The notes beneath the pieces were generated by a model. It saw nothing but the letters and a program-made list of their open reading frames with translations, was not told where the DNA came from and did no database searches. Of a stretch of 64,000 nt of DNA, positions 14,858 to 23,970 are shown piece after piece. The position numbers and the translations under genes are program-made. The stretch is from positions 1 to 64,000 of the forward strand of contig JALFJQ010000045.1 of NCBI GenBank assembly GCA_022775085.1. Direction: 5' to 3'. Positions within the stretch are counted from its first letter, which is position 1. Each line of letters begins with the position of its first letter. This DNA is from Clostridiales bacterium (lineage in GTDB: Bacteria; Bacillota; Clostridia; Oscillospirales; Oscillospiraceae).

Positions 14858-17031
14858 ACAAGGCCCTCTTGAAAATAACCATCTTGGATAACTGTTCGTC
14901 CAGACGTTTCGACATAGTTCAGTGTATATGCATGCGTAATGTTAGGCACTATAGCGTCATAGTATGGACCGACAACTTCCTCATCAGTAGAAAAGATTAC
15001 GACCTGATCGCTTATACCTGGGAAGAAAACCTTAGCAATTTGCTCGCGATGCTCAGTGTCAATTCTTGCAAAAGGGGTGTCAATAATAAACGGTATTTTC
15101 TGTTCCGATGACTTGATAATCGCCCAATACAGTGCCAGTATGAAAACCTGTTTTTCGCCTTTGGAAAGTTGATTGATTTCAAGACGTTTGTAGAGGTTTA
15201 ACACGCAACCATCATCGAATCCAAATTGTGAGAAATCTACAGTCTTTGTCAAATAATCACGAAGTTCCTTCTTACTCCTACAATGTAGGAGTTCCATTGC
15301 ACGAGCCATACCAGCATTGCCCAAACGATATTCCAGTTCGTCCATGCCAATGTTTTTCAGCAGCAATGCAAGTTCATAAACAGTGTATGTCTGGCTTTTA
15401 TAAAGGCTAATATGGAAATTGTCATCAAGCTCAATCAAATCAACATAGTTTTCTTTACGAATGATTTGTTGGAACATTTGAATTGCAAGACGCTGAACCT
15501 GTTCAAATTTTGCATGTGTCGCATGCTGTATCATAGCATCCATTACTTTCTGAATACGTCCAGTGTACATAAAAGCAGTCTGATTCCGTGCTTGCGACTG
15601 GAGAGCTTTGTAAAGCCGCTCTAATAGCTTCTGCGTATCAACTAAATTATTCTGTTCCTTTTCGAGCTGAATTTTCGCATTTTGGGCCGATTCTTGGTAT
15701 TGTGTGATGTCATTTTCCAATCGTGCCATTTCAGCAACGTATGCGTTTGCGTCAATTTCGGGTAGTGCAGATCTCAGACGTCGTGCTGCATCGTCATACT
15801 TTCGAATGGCCCTCTCCTTTTCGCGAAGTGCTTTTATCAGTCTGTTCCTGTCAAAATCACCCAGCCTAACCATCATAGAAATGACATGATGTTGTGCTTC
15901 TTCAGAAAGGTCATGGATTCTGACAAATCCATCTGTATTCCATGCTGGTTTTAATTCTTGTGAAAGTCCATCAACGAACTGTTTGGCAAAGTCATTGTCA
16001 AGCGGCAAACTCTGCGTACGAATTATCTGCTCGATCATATCTACGGATATTTTGGACATCACCATCCGATATTGCTCGAGCTGCTTTTCCTTGTCCAATT
16101 GTACAGATGCCTGTGCCGCGAGCTTTTTCACAATGAACAGCGGCATTGTAGTTTCTACGAAGTCACGGATTTTTTTTGTTTTGTCCTCTTTAATACGTTC
16201 CTGATATTTCATCTCAGAGGATAGCACATCTTGCTCGTCTTGTGTCAATCCACCGGACCGAATAAATTTATCTTCTAATGCAGATCTTCGTGACAACAGA
16301 TCAGAAACTCGATCCTCCAATTCGCTAATTTTTACATGAAGAGACTCAATTTGTTTTTCAGAACGAATACGCTGATTCTCCGTTTGCTCAATTAGTTTTC
16401 TAGTTGTATTGTACTCATCGTTGTCTTCGTATGTATTAATAAAAGATGCGCAGAATTTCTTAATAATACTAAACGTATCATAACCACATAATGTTAGGAC
16501 CGCTGTCTTAAGGTACTGGCTATAATTGCCACTCGTGAAAAATTCTCCAACATCTTCACCATCAAAAAAGAAAAAGTCAAAAAGATTTGGGGGAATGACA
16601 GAATATAGATAATTCTGAAAAAAATCCATGTCTTTGGTACCGAGCAGAATACCGTCCTGGAATACAGAGTATTTCTCTAAGAGCCGTTTGTTCTGGTATG
16701 TCCACTCACGCCTAATTCGGTAGTTTTTTGTAATACGGTCTAAAGGGATAGAGATATCTAATTCAACGTATGCATATACAGGGTTTGCCATAAATGCATC
16801 ATGGTTGATTAGATTCTTGATTTTAAGGGTATACTGGTTGTTTTTTTCTTGAAAATGAAAGCATTGCGGTCCATAGAGTGCCAGTTTTATAGCGGTAAAT
16901 AGAGAGGTTTTTCCGGCACCGTTGTTCCCACCAATTAGGATAATGTTTTTCCCTTTTTGCGTAGAAAAATCTATTTCTGATTCACCGAAATATGAGCTGA
17001 AATTACACAGCCTCACTTTGTTTATTTGCAT
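14854..17031 (-). CDS. dndD: DNA sulfur modification protein DndD
   Basis: The 725-residue SMC-type ATPase has Walker A GGNNGAGKTS (34-43), the DndD signature PPNLFDFFFFDGED near residue 155, long coiled coils, and KGEKQVFILALYW then FIIDTPFARID (signature and Walker B) at the end. In known systems DndD works with DndC and DndE, possibly nicking or opening DNA for sulfur insertion. It starts 5 bases after dndC. Confidence 0.9.
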   Translation of the reverse strand: MQINKVRLCNFSSYFGESEIDFSTQKGKNIILIGGNNGAGKTSLFTAIKLALYGPQCFHFQEKNNQYTLKIKNLINHDAFMANPVYAYVELDISIPLDRITKNYRIRREWTYQNKRLLEKYSVFQDGILLGTKDMDFFQNYLYSVIPPNLFDFFFFDGEDVGEFFTSGNYSQYLKTAVLTLCGYDTFSIIKKFCASFINTYEDNDEYNTTRKLIEQTENQRIRSEKQIESLHVKISELEDRVSDLLSRRSALEDKFIRSGGLTQDEQDVLSSEMKYQERIKEDKTKKIRDFVETTMPLFIVKKLAAQASVQLDKEKQLEQYRMVMSKISVDMIEQIIRTQSLPLDNDFAKQFVDGLSQELKPAWNTDGFVRIHDLSEEAQHHVISMMVRLGDFDRNRLIKALREKERAIRKYDDAARRLRSALPEIDANAYVAEMARLENDITQYQESAQNAKIQLEKEQNNLVDTQKLLERLYKALQSQARNQTAFMYTGRIQKVMDAMIQHATHAKFEQVQRLAIQMFQQIIRKENYVDLIELDDNFHISLYKSQTYTVYELALLLKNIGMDELEYRLGNAGMARAMELLHCRSKKELRDYLTKTVDFSQFGFDDGCVLNLYKRLEINQLSKGEKQVFILALYWAIIKSSEQKIPFIIDTPFARIDTEHREQIAKVFFPGISDQVVIFSTDEEVVGPYYDAIVPNITHAYTLNYVETSGRTVIQDGYFQEGLV

Positions 17032-17036
17032 ATTTC

Positions 17037-18413
17037 TTACCCTTGTTGTATTTCTACAAGTTCATCTTCCTGGAGCCATTGCTGTGTAACAGAGCGTCCC
17101 AGGGCATCTCGCAGAATACGTGTATTTGAAAAATATTTGGATTTATTAACTTGAAAAATCATATTTTGTAGTAATTCCATTGGTACTTGGTATTCGCGGG
17201 CATACTGACAAAGCATCTCACAGGTTTCAGTATCAAAAACAGGACGCTTTAGTTCATCCCACGGGAGTCGCTTGCCCATAACATCGTAATAGAGTTCTAC
17301 TAGTGCCCTTCTGGACAGATCCTTCTCTTCATCCCAGATGCGGTCAATTGCGCGCAGTTCATCTTCCGTAATCAACTCATAATTAATTGTCTTTTGGGTT
17401 TCCAACAGACGACGGAGAATCATTTTACGTGCTTCCCAATTGAATGGCCCATATCCCAGATCATTATTTGCGGTACGATATACAGTACCATCACGACGTT
17501 TTTTTTCGCGGTAAGTACCGATATCGCGAATTTCCATGAGCCATCGTCTAAACTCTGCAAGTGGGATTAGTTCACGATGTCCAGAACGAATAAATCCATT
17601 CAACGATTTGTCTTCCTTCACAACTGTGCATACCCAACAGCCGAATCTGGACTGACCACAGGATTGCTGTTGTGATTCTTTTGACGAAAAACCTGCAAAC
17701 GGGCATTCACCACTATCTGCTCCGGCATACAATTCTATCAGCTTTGAGTTATTCCCACCCCATGCATTTTTTCTGTTATTACTCATCAGAATATCCCACA
17801 CATCGTCAGTGGATAAGTCAACGATTGCAGGATACACATATGCATCTTTAATTGTTTCATGGCGGTTTAGCAGACGGTCTACCAGCTCCCGCCCCTCAAT
17901 TCTTTTTTTCCGAGCGGCACTTTCTGCCTTTCGTACGCCCAATAGAACAACAACTTCAGTCTTTTGCTCTTTGATTATTTTCTCGATAAACACCCCACTC
18001 GGTGCGATCTTCAAACGATCTGTGCACCAGCGGAAAGTTCCGTTTGTACGAGGCGTTGGAAAACCACGACCAATCACATTTGCCCAGAAGCTGTTATCTG
18101 GTTTTGGCGTAACCTTAACGACATGCAACGGAAGTCTATCTTTTTTGGCTGCTTCTCGCAATTTTTGAAGCATTTCATCCAAATATATTTTAATTAGCGG
18201 ATTCTCAACAAGCGTATCAGAAGACACGATGTAAACATCTTTTTTGCGCTCTTTGGGATCAAGGCGATGTAACATCTCGTAAGCTAGATGAACGACAACG
18301 GTGGAGTCTTTTCCTCCACTATATCCAATTATCCAGGGGCGAGAATCCGACTGGTATACGAGTTTCATTTCCTTTAATTTATCAGAAATAATATCGTCTA
18401 CACTGTATTCCAT
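17037..18413 (-). CDS. dndC: DNA phosphorothioation protein DndC
   Basis: The 458-residue protein is of the PAPS-reductase/ATP pyrophosphatase type: GYSGGKDST (30-38) is the PP-loop. FRWCTDR, GECPF and CGQSRFGCWVC hold Cys that in this family bind an iron-sulfur cluster. It activates the DNA backbone and passes on sulfur from the desulfurase. It is the first gene of the operon; GGAGTGAG precedes the ATG. Upstream, TTGACC (18486-18491, minus strand) lies 17 bases from a weak TATGTG, so the promoter is uncertain. No dndB is present. Confidence 0.92.
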   Translation of the reverse strand: MEYSVDDIISDKLKEMKLVYQSDSRPWIIGYSGGKDSTVVVHLAYEMLHRLDPKERKKDVYIVSSDTLVENPLIKIYLDEMLQKLREAAKKDRLPLHVVKVTPKPDNSFWANVIGRGFPTPRTNGTFRWCTDRLKIAPSGVFIEKIIKEQKTEVVVLLGVRKAESAARKKRIEGRELVDRLLNRHETIKDAYVYPAIVDLSTDDVWDILMSNNRKNAWGGNNSKLIELYAGADSGECPFAGFSSKESQQQSCGQSRFGCWVCTVVKEDKSLNGFIRSGHRELIPLAEFRRWLMEIRDIGTYREKKRRDGTVYRTANNDLGYGPFNWEARKMILRRLLETQKTINYELITEDELRAIDRIWDEEKDLSRRALVELYYDVMGKRLPWDELKRPVFDTETCEMLCQYAREYQVPMELLQNMIFQVNKSKYFSNTRILRDALGRSVTQQWLQEDELVEIQQG

Positions 18414-18540
18414 CTTAACTCACTCCGTTTTTATAGAATAGACTTTTAATAATTTATTCTACCACATATTTTCGAAAATGGAAGTGGTCAATCTCGCATT
18501 TTATACAAGATGGTATGCTTTTCTCCGCATTAAACATTGT

Positions 18541-18927
18541 TCATAGCAAAAATCTGCCGCCGTCATTACCATCAATAGCAAAGGAGAACAGCGTCCCCTT
18601 GCTGATGGTCGCAAAATAGCCGGACTGTGCGTACGCTTCGGAATACCGCTCTTCAATCACTGCCAGTGATTCCCGCAGCTGGAGCATCGCCGCAACCTCA
18701 TGCTTGCAGGGGTAGCTGCAAAAGCAGTCACACAGCAAATTTCGAATCTCGCCATTCTCATATTCGAACTCAACGGTATAGGGCTGCGTCCCCTCCACAA
18801 TGGCATACCCCTTTGTGACATTCAGGCAGAGATAACGAACCCGGTTTTCTATGAGTTGATTGCAAAAGTAAATGCAAATGATACCCTGTTTTTTACGCTG
18901 TTTTTTTGCATTTACTTTTGCAATCAA
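18541..18927 (-). pseudogene. SWIM zinc-finger protein, probably 5'-truncated
   Basis: The frame encodes a SWIM-type zinc-binding motif, CDCFCSYPCKHEVA, which usually binds DNA or proteins. The N terminus that SWIM proteins normally have is replaced by a lysine-rich piece encoded by a perfect inverted repeat (18855-18928). The start at 18927 lies inside that repeat and has no good ribosome site. I treat it as a gene whose front was lost in a rearrangement. Confidence 0.6.
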
Positions 18928-18928
18928 C
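18855..18928. repeat. Perfect 24-bp inverted repeat
   Basis: 18855-18878 and 18905-18928 are exact reverse complements separated by 26 bases. The right arm carries the apparent start of the SWIM frame and the left arm lies within it. No T tract follows, so a terminator is unlikely; a fold-back duplication event fits better. Confidence 0.8.
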
Positions 18929-19052
18929 TGCCCTGTTAGCTTTATTATAATTTATTACAGTCCAATTAATCGGTACAGAACGAAGAATCTTGGAAATATT
19001 TACTTCCTTGCTGCCGAGCGGATGGAGAGGAAGGATCACTTCAATCGTAAAA

Positions 19053-19093
19053 TAAAGCGTGGCCATCTGTAGATTTCAGATAGCCACGCTTTA
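19053..19093 (-). terminator. Terminator of the ATPase gene
   Basis: TAAAGCGTGGC pairs with GCCACGCTTTA, and on the minus strand a TTTATTTT tract follows. It lies 4 bases past the ATPase stop. Confidence 0.75.
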
Positions 19094-19096
19094 CAA

Positions 19097-20902
19097 TTAT
19101 GCCAAGCCCTTTAAATACTCCTCCACATTCAGATAGTGGATACCGTTTACTTCACAGCTTTCGCCACGGTAGATTACATATTTACCGGTAATCGGACCAA
19201 AACGCCGTTCGGTTGCCTTCAAGCATTCGGCATCGGTTAGATACCGTGTCTGGCGTTCTGCGATTTGATCACTGTGTTTTATCTCGTAGCATTCGCAGGA
19301 GTTGGTCTTGTCGCTGAAGATCACCATGTCAAACTCAGCTCCGGCAAAGGTCATCTTAAAGACACGGTGGTTTTTATCAATCGCCTTTGTCGTTTCAAGA
19401 AGTACAATCTCTTCCATCATGCGACCACGCACTTCTTCCAGAATGCGCTCACATACCATATTCCGTTCCGCCTCGCTCAGTTCAGCAAAAACAGGATCGT
19501 TTCTCAAGGAGTACACCAATGCTTGCGCCTGACAATACCGCATACCGGGTTGTGCAAACAAAATCCCTTCCAGAGGCTCCGCCGCGACAGAGGTTTCGAC
19601 CGGACTCTCAACAATGAGATCCAGAGCCATGAGATACTCTTTGATTTCCGCAATATGCGCCTTTGTGATACCAATGGACAAGTTTTCCTGATTGCGGATA
19701 TCCAGAAGTTCCATCAAACGCTTGGTGACATCTTCCGTGTTAACCCGATCCAGAATATCAGAATTTCTCATCGGATCTGTTTCCTTACGCATCAGCTGCG
19801 CGGCAGAACCGAGATCGTGGGACTTGAAGCGCTTGGTGAACGTGCGAAGAACGAACCGATGCGTCATATCCTCGATGACCCGGTTAATTGCGTTTGTGAG
19901 TTCGCCGGCATCATAGAGGGACTGCAAGTGGCGGTAATAGCGACCATCCTTACAGCAGTCCAAAGAATGCTGAATATTCTCGCAAATCGCAGTATCAATA
20001 TAGCGGCGCGTGGTTTCGTCATCGCGGAAAGACGCGTCTTCAGCGTTCACATCGGCATCATCGAAGGCGAGTTCTCCCGCTCGAAGCGTACCACCGTAGC
20101 GAATATACTCGTCAATACTGTCAATGCCTAAAAGCCTACTGTACTCTCTAAAGGGAATGAAGGTTGTATGAATGGTGACAGCACGGTCATAAAGCTCTTG
20201 ACGAAGGGTAAACCAAAACCCCAAAGAGTCTGTTCCGGACAATACGATCTTCATTCCCATGGCGGCATAGATATCGGAGAATAACGCCGCAGAGTCAATG
20301 AAGTCTGGCATCAGCGTGACTTCATCAATGAAAATGTATTTGTAACCCAGCTCCTGTAGCTTCTTTAAGTCACGATTCATGGCTGCCATGGTATCCACAC
20401 TTCTGGCTTTTATATATACCGCCTTTCCGAGCTGATCTTCGCTCATTTCGAGCAATGCCTGGCGAAGCATGGTGGTTTTGCCGGTGCGGCGAAGACCATA
20501 CAGCAAGCAAACCCGGTCATATCCGGAGCCGTTAATGTATTTCTGCAGTTGTTCAAAGCAATCCCGCTTTTCCCAATCGCGGACACCCTCGGTCATGGCG
20601 AAAAGACCACGTCCGATCACAACATTCGTTTCAAAAGAAACACGAGCAGCCCTTGGCACAAAAGAAGAGGATTCTGCTTTCAGAGTTTTTAACTCTTCCT
20701 GGAGGGATTTGCGAAGAGACACCTGCTCCATCACAGCATCCCGTTCTGTAATCTTTATATATTTGCTTCTTGTTTTTCCGTTTTCAGTCCACTGAAGATA
20801 TGGCTGTTTTTTCCCATGAATGGTTTTATAGGTGATACTGCCTTGTGGGAGCTTTGATATTAAGTTTTCCAATTCCTGAATGCGTTCCAGTTGTTCCTTC
20901 AT
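19097..20902 (-). CDS. AAA ATPase with DUF4143-like C terminus, copy 1
   Basis: The 601-residue protein has an N-terminal coiled region (about 1-70), an AAA_14-type ATPase with GLRRTGKTT, IFIDEVTLMPDF and LSGTDSLGFW (sensor), and a C-terminal region whose EFD and CYEIKHS residues resemble a PD-(D/E)xK nuclease core. I chose ATG 20902 with GAGGTG before it. The palindromic promoter upstream and a paralogue at 50261-52051 with the same arrangement point to a self-regulated accessory gene. The substrate is unknown. Confidence 0.75.
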   Translation of the reverse strand: MKEQLERIQELENLISKLPQGSITYKTIHGKKQPYLQWTENGKTRSKYIKITERDAVMEQVSLRKSLQEELKTLKAESSSFVPRAARVSFETNVVIGRGLFAMTEGVRDWEKRDCFEQLQKYINGSGYDRVCLLYGLRRTGKTTMLRQALLEMSEDQLGKAVYIKARSVDTMAAMNRDLKKLQELGYKYIFIDEVTLMPDFIDSAALFSDIYAAMGMKIVLSGTDSLGFWFTLRQELYDRAVTIHTTFIPFREYSRLLGIDSIDEYIRYGGTLRAGELAFDDADVNAEDASFRDDETTRRYIDTAICENIQHSLDCCKDGRYYRHLQSLYDAGELTNAINRVIEDMTHRFVLRTFTKRFKSHDLGSAAQLMRKETDPMRNSDILDRVNTEDVTKRLMELLDIRNQENLSIGITKAHIAEIKEYLMALDLIVESPVETSVAAEPLEGILFAQPGMRYCQAQALVYSLRNDPVFAELSEAERNMVCERILEEVRGRMMEEIVLLETTKAIDKNHRVFKMTFAGAEFDMVIFSDKTNSCECYEIKHSDQIAERQTRYLTDAECLKATERRFGPITGKYVIYRGESCEVNGIHYLNVEEYLKGLA

Positions 20903-20972
20903 ATTTGCACCTCGCAAACCTGCTGCTTTGCTTACTCACTGATAAATACAATTACAATTCGTGTACAACTAT

Positions 20973-21019
20973 AGTATAACCCATTATAACCAATTCGTCA
21001 ATTGGTTATAATGGGTTAT
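20973..21019 (-). promoter_or_regulatory. Palindrome-embedded promoter of ATPase copy 1
   Basis: Perfect 20-bp arms at 20976-20995 and 21000-21019 flank 4 bases. On the minus strand TTGACG (-35, 20996-21001) and TATACT (-10, 20973-20978) are 17 bases apart, so the palindrome overlaps the promoter core like an operator. Confidence 0.75.
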
Positions 21020-21151
21020 GTCATGCCTGATGTTGTTGTCTTTCTCCGAAAAGTGTCGGATTACTTCAAGATACGTGTAGAGAAAGCTGTATTGATGAAG
21101 TCATCTTGCAGTTTATACATTTCCGTGATACTATGTTGGAAAAGCAAGGAT

Positions 21152-21177
21152 AAGGCAAGTGTAAGGGACTTGCCTTT
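21152..21177 (+). terminator. Small hairpin upstream of the GNAT gene
   Basis: AAGGCAAGT pairs with ACTTGCCTT around a loop of about 8 bases. It lies in the 190-base leader between the palindrome and the acetyltransferase and could be an attenuator; no long T tract follows. Confidence 0.35.
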
Positions 21178-21209
21178 GAAAGAACCGGAATTTATGATGG
21201 AGAAAAGAA

Positions 21210-21737
21210 ATGGCAAATGTAATACTGATCCCTCTTGAGGAAGCGGACAGAAATCAATTCATTCTGGACAATCAGGAAGCCTTTCGATATGGCGCTATGG
21301 AGGAGTTTGGCCTGCGGGATGACCATTTTGAGGAAGATGGTGAAATCATCTCCCGGCAGACCCTTGAAGCGTCTATAGATGGTGGCGCCGCGTATCGGAT
21401 TGTCCAAAACGGCGAAAAGATCGGCGGCGTGGTTGTAAAGGTGGAAGGAACACAGGGAGACCTGGATCTTCTCTTTGTGACGCCCGGTGTTCACAGTAAA
21501 GGGATCGGCTACGCGGCATGGCGGGAAATCGAAAAACTGTATCCTGAAGTGGAAGTCTGGCAGACCTGCACGCCCTATTTTGAAAAGCGAAACATTCATT
21601 TCTATGTGAATCGCTGCGGGTTCCACATTGTCGAGTTCTTCAACGAGAAACACCCGGATCCCCATGCCCCGGAGAGCAGCAAAGGAGAGGACTTCGACGG
21701 GATGTTTCGATTTGAGAAGGTGATGAAAAGGGTATGA
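21210..21737 (+). CDS. GNAT-family N-acetyltransferase
   Basis: The 175-residue protein has the GNAT core: GGVVVKVEG strand, LDLLFVTPGVHSKGIGYAAWREIEK with the acetyl-CoA loop (HSKGIG), and FYVNRCGFHIVEFF near the end. The substrate cannot be told. GGAG lies 8 bases before the ATG. It overlaps the next gene by 4 bases, so the two are coupled. Confidence 0.85.
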   Translation: MANVILIPLEEADRNQFILDNQEAFRYGAMEEFGLRDDHFEEDGEIISRQTLEASIDGGAAYRIVQNGEKIGGVVVKVEGTQGDLDLLFVTPGVHSKGIGYAAWREIEKLYPEVEVWQTCTPYFEKRNIHFYVNRCGFHIVEFFNEKHPDPHAPESSKGEDFDGMFRFEKVMKRV

Positions 21738-22624
21738 ATACGGCGCATTACCATCTTCCCGGTCTGTTCGAGTTTTATGAGCTCTACCGCGTCTTTTTGC
21801 CCCTTTTCCGGGAGCGCAGGGAATATTTCTACGACTGGTGTGACATCGGTTCCTTTTACGGCGCGCCGGCGGACTGCGTCTGGGGCGGGGGACGCGTCGG
21901 TTTTGGAGACAATGACCCCAGAGAAGTTCTGGCATTGATGCAGGAATACGGTATTTCCGCCCGTCTGACCTTCAGCAACTCCCTGCTTCGGGAGGAGCAT
22001 CTTTCGGACAAACAATGCAACCGCCTCTGCGCCCTGTTCAATGAGACGGGAGGGAATGGCGTCATTGTCCATTCCGATTTGCTGCTGAAATATCTGAAAA
22101 GGAATTACCCAAACCTCTATTTCGTATCCTCCACCACAAAGGTGCTGACCGATTTCCAACAGTTTCTGGATGAAGTGAACCGGGAGGATTTCCGCTATGT
22201 TGTGCCGGATTTTCGGCTGAACAAAGCCTTTGACAAACTGAACACCCTGACGGAAAGTCAGAAGGACAAGGTGGAATTTCTGTGCAACGAATGCTGCTGG
22301 TTCGGCTGCGCCGACAGAAGGGAATGCTATGAAAATGTCAGCCGCAAAAATCTGGGAGAAAGCTGTGAAGATCACCATTGCACTGCCCCCGGTGGAAATG
22401 AAGGGTATCGATTCTCCAAAGCCATGACCAATCCGTGCTTTATCGGCATCCAGGACATTCGGGATATTTACCTCCCCATGGGCTTTTCCAATTTCAAAAT
22501 CGAAGGCCGCGGCCTTGGCAGTGCCTTGATTCTGGAATTTTTGCTCTATTACATGACCAAGCCGGAGCACCAGCTCCATGTCCGGGAAGCAATCTATCTT
22601 GATAGCATGCTGGATTTGTTCTAG
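21734..22624 (+). CDS. Conserved Cys-rich protein, possibly U32 peptidase-like
   Basis: The 296-residue protein has a cluster CNECCWFGCADRREC (about 190-204) that could bind a metal or cluster. Near the C terminus IQDIRDIYLPMGFSNFKIEGR resembles the FKIEGR segment of U32 peptidases. The similarity is limited and catalytic function is not claimed. It overlaps the GNAT gene and was likely acquired with it. Confidence 0.5.
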   Translation: MNTAHYHLPGLFEFYELYRVFLPLFRERREYFYDWCDIGSFYGAPADCVWGGGRVGFGDNDPREVLALMQEYGISARLTFSNSLLREEHLSDKQCNRLCALFNETGGNGVIVHSDLLLKYLKRNYPNLYFVSSTTKVLTDFQQFLDEVNREDFRYVVPDFRLNKAFDKLNTLTESQKDKVEFLCNECCWFGCADRRECYENVSRKNLGESCEDHHCTAPGGNEGYRFSKAMTNPCFIGIQDIRDIYLPMGFSNFKIEGRGLGSALILEFLLYYMTKPEHQLHVREAIYLDSMLDLF

Positions 22625-22627
22625 ACG

Positions 22628-22852
22628 GCGGACAGTATCTTGAATGTTTCCTTGCTGGAGAGTGAAATGCTGCCTATCTGGAAGACGGAAGACAATTTGA
22701 ATATTCAAAATGAGCACATTAACAACGGACTAGATGCCTGACAAATGGATGTCTTGGTATTGCCCTCTAATGATTTCCAGAATTATTACTCACGCCTGCT
22801 GCCATACGAAAAAGCTCAGTATTGGCAGGAAGTGTTGGACTCCCTGCGATAG
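22628..22852 (+). pseudogene. Decayed gene remnant with internal TGA
   Basis: A frame reading SLLESEMLPIWKTEDN is interrupted by TGA at 22739-22741, then continues MDVLVLPSNDFQNYYSRLL to a TAG at 22850-22852. Both halves have ordinary protein composition, suggesting one former gene. I recognise no family. Confidence 0.45.
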
Positions 22853-22893
22853 ATGTGATATTCTATAAAAAAGCGTTCAAAGGGGGAAGCGTT

Positions 22894-23928
22894 ATGCCTT
22901 TTGAAATCGTCCGCAACGATATCACCAATATGCGGGTGGATGCCATTGTGAATGCAGCCAGCCGCTATCCCCGGGTCAATGCCGGGGTGGACTCTGCGAT
23001 TCATAAGAAAGCAGGTCCTGCTCTGCTGGAAGCTCGGAAAGAGATTGGTTACATACAGCCCGGAAGTGCCGCCATCACCCCGGCATTCAATCTGGATGCA
23101 GAATATGTGATCCACGCATCTACCCCCACTTGGACGAATGGTCTGCACAGAGAATCCCAGCTGCTGCGGCAGGCATATGATATGTGTTTGGATTTGGCCG
23201 CCAAAAACAACTGCGATTCCATTGCATTCCCTCTGTTGGCTTCCGGGAACCATGGCTTCCCCAAAGCAAAGGCTTTGCAGATTGCGATTTCCGCATTCAG
23301 TGATTTCCTTATGGAGCATGAAATGCAGATCTATCTGGTAGTATTTGGCAAGGAGAGTCTGAAGCTATCGGAGAAGCTGGTGAGGTCTGTCCAATCCTTC
23401 ATAGATGAAAATTATGTGGATGCCTATGAACAGGAAACCTACGGCGGTTTTGGAAATACTCGCCGCCGGGGACGGTATGCGGCGCGGAAGGCAATGGAAC
23501 CCCTCGAGGACTACGAGGAGGTTTGCTGTGCCCCATCTGTATGCGATTCCGCTCCATTATCGTTGGACGAGTTTGTCAAACAGAAAGATGCCGGGTTCAC
23601 GGAAACCTTGCTGGAACTGATTCAAAAGAGTGGGCAGAAAAATTCCACCATCTATAAAAAAGCGAATATCTCAAAACAGCACTTCTCCAAGATTATCAAC
23701 GATCCCAATGCAAAACCCTCCAAGCAGACCGCCATCGCACTGGCACTTGCGTTGGAGTTGGATTTGGATGCCACCCGGGATCTGATTGGCCGGGCAGGTT
23801 TTGCGTTGACCAACAGCAGTACCTTTGACCTGATCATCCGCTATTTCATTGAGCATAAGCAGTTCAACGTTATTGAGATTAACATAGCCCTGTATGAATT
23901 TGATCAAATCTTACTTGGATCCGTGTAA
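22894..23928 (+). CDS. Macro domain protein with C-terminal helix-turn-helix region
   Basis: The 344-residue protein begins with a macro domain (about 1-165: VDAIVNAASRYPRVNAGVDSAIH, GSAAITPAFNL, IAFPLLASGNHGFP), which binds or hydrolyses ADP-ribose derivatives. A linker rich in Arg and Glu leads to an XRE-like helix-turn-helix (about 228-310: STIYKKANISKQHFSKIIND). The fusion suggests an ADP-ribose-responsive regulator. ATG 22894 is preceded by AAGGGGGAAG; an earlier in-frame start lacks a site. Other ADP-ribose genes follow in the same direction. Confidence 0.82.
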   Translation: MPFEIVRNDITNMRVDAIVNAASRYPRVNAGVDSAIHKKAGPALLEARKEIGYIQPGSAAITPAFNLDAEYVIHASTPTWTNGLHRESQLLRQAYDMCLDLAAKNNCDSIAFPLLASGNHGFPKAKALQIAISAFSDFLMEHEMQIYLVVFGKESLKLSEKLVRSVQSFIDENYVDAYEQETYGGFGNTRRRGRYAARKAMEPLEDYEEVCCAPSVCDSAPLSLDEFVKQKDAGFTETLLELIQKSGQKNSTIYKKANISKQHFSKIINDPNAKPSKQTAIALALALELDLDATRDLIGRAGFALTNSSTFDLIIRYFIEHKQFNVIEINIALYEFDQILLGSV

Positions 23929-23970
23929 CCCGCGGTGGTAGATTGCAATCATATGAAAGGAGCAAAATGT

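Noticed and set aside
22628..22852. Selenocysteine or stop read-through at the internal TGA
   Set aside because: No SECIS-like hairpin was seen after the TGA, no selenocysteine genes are visible, and the frame has no clear start. Decay is simpler.
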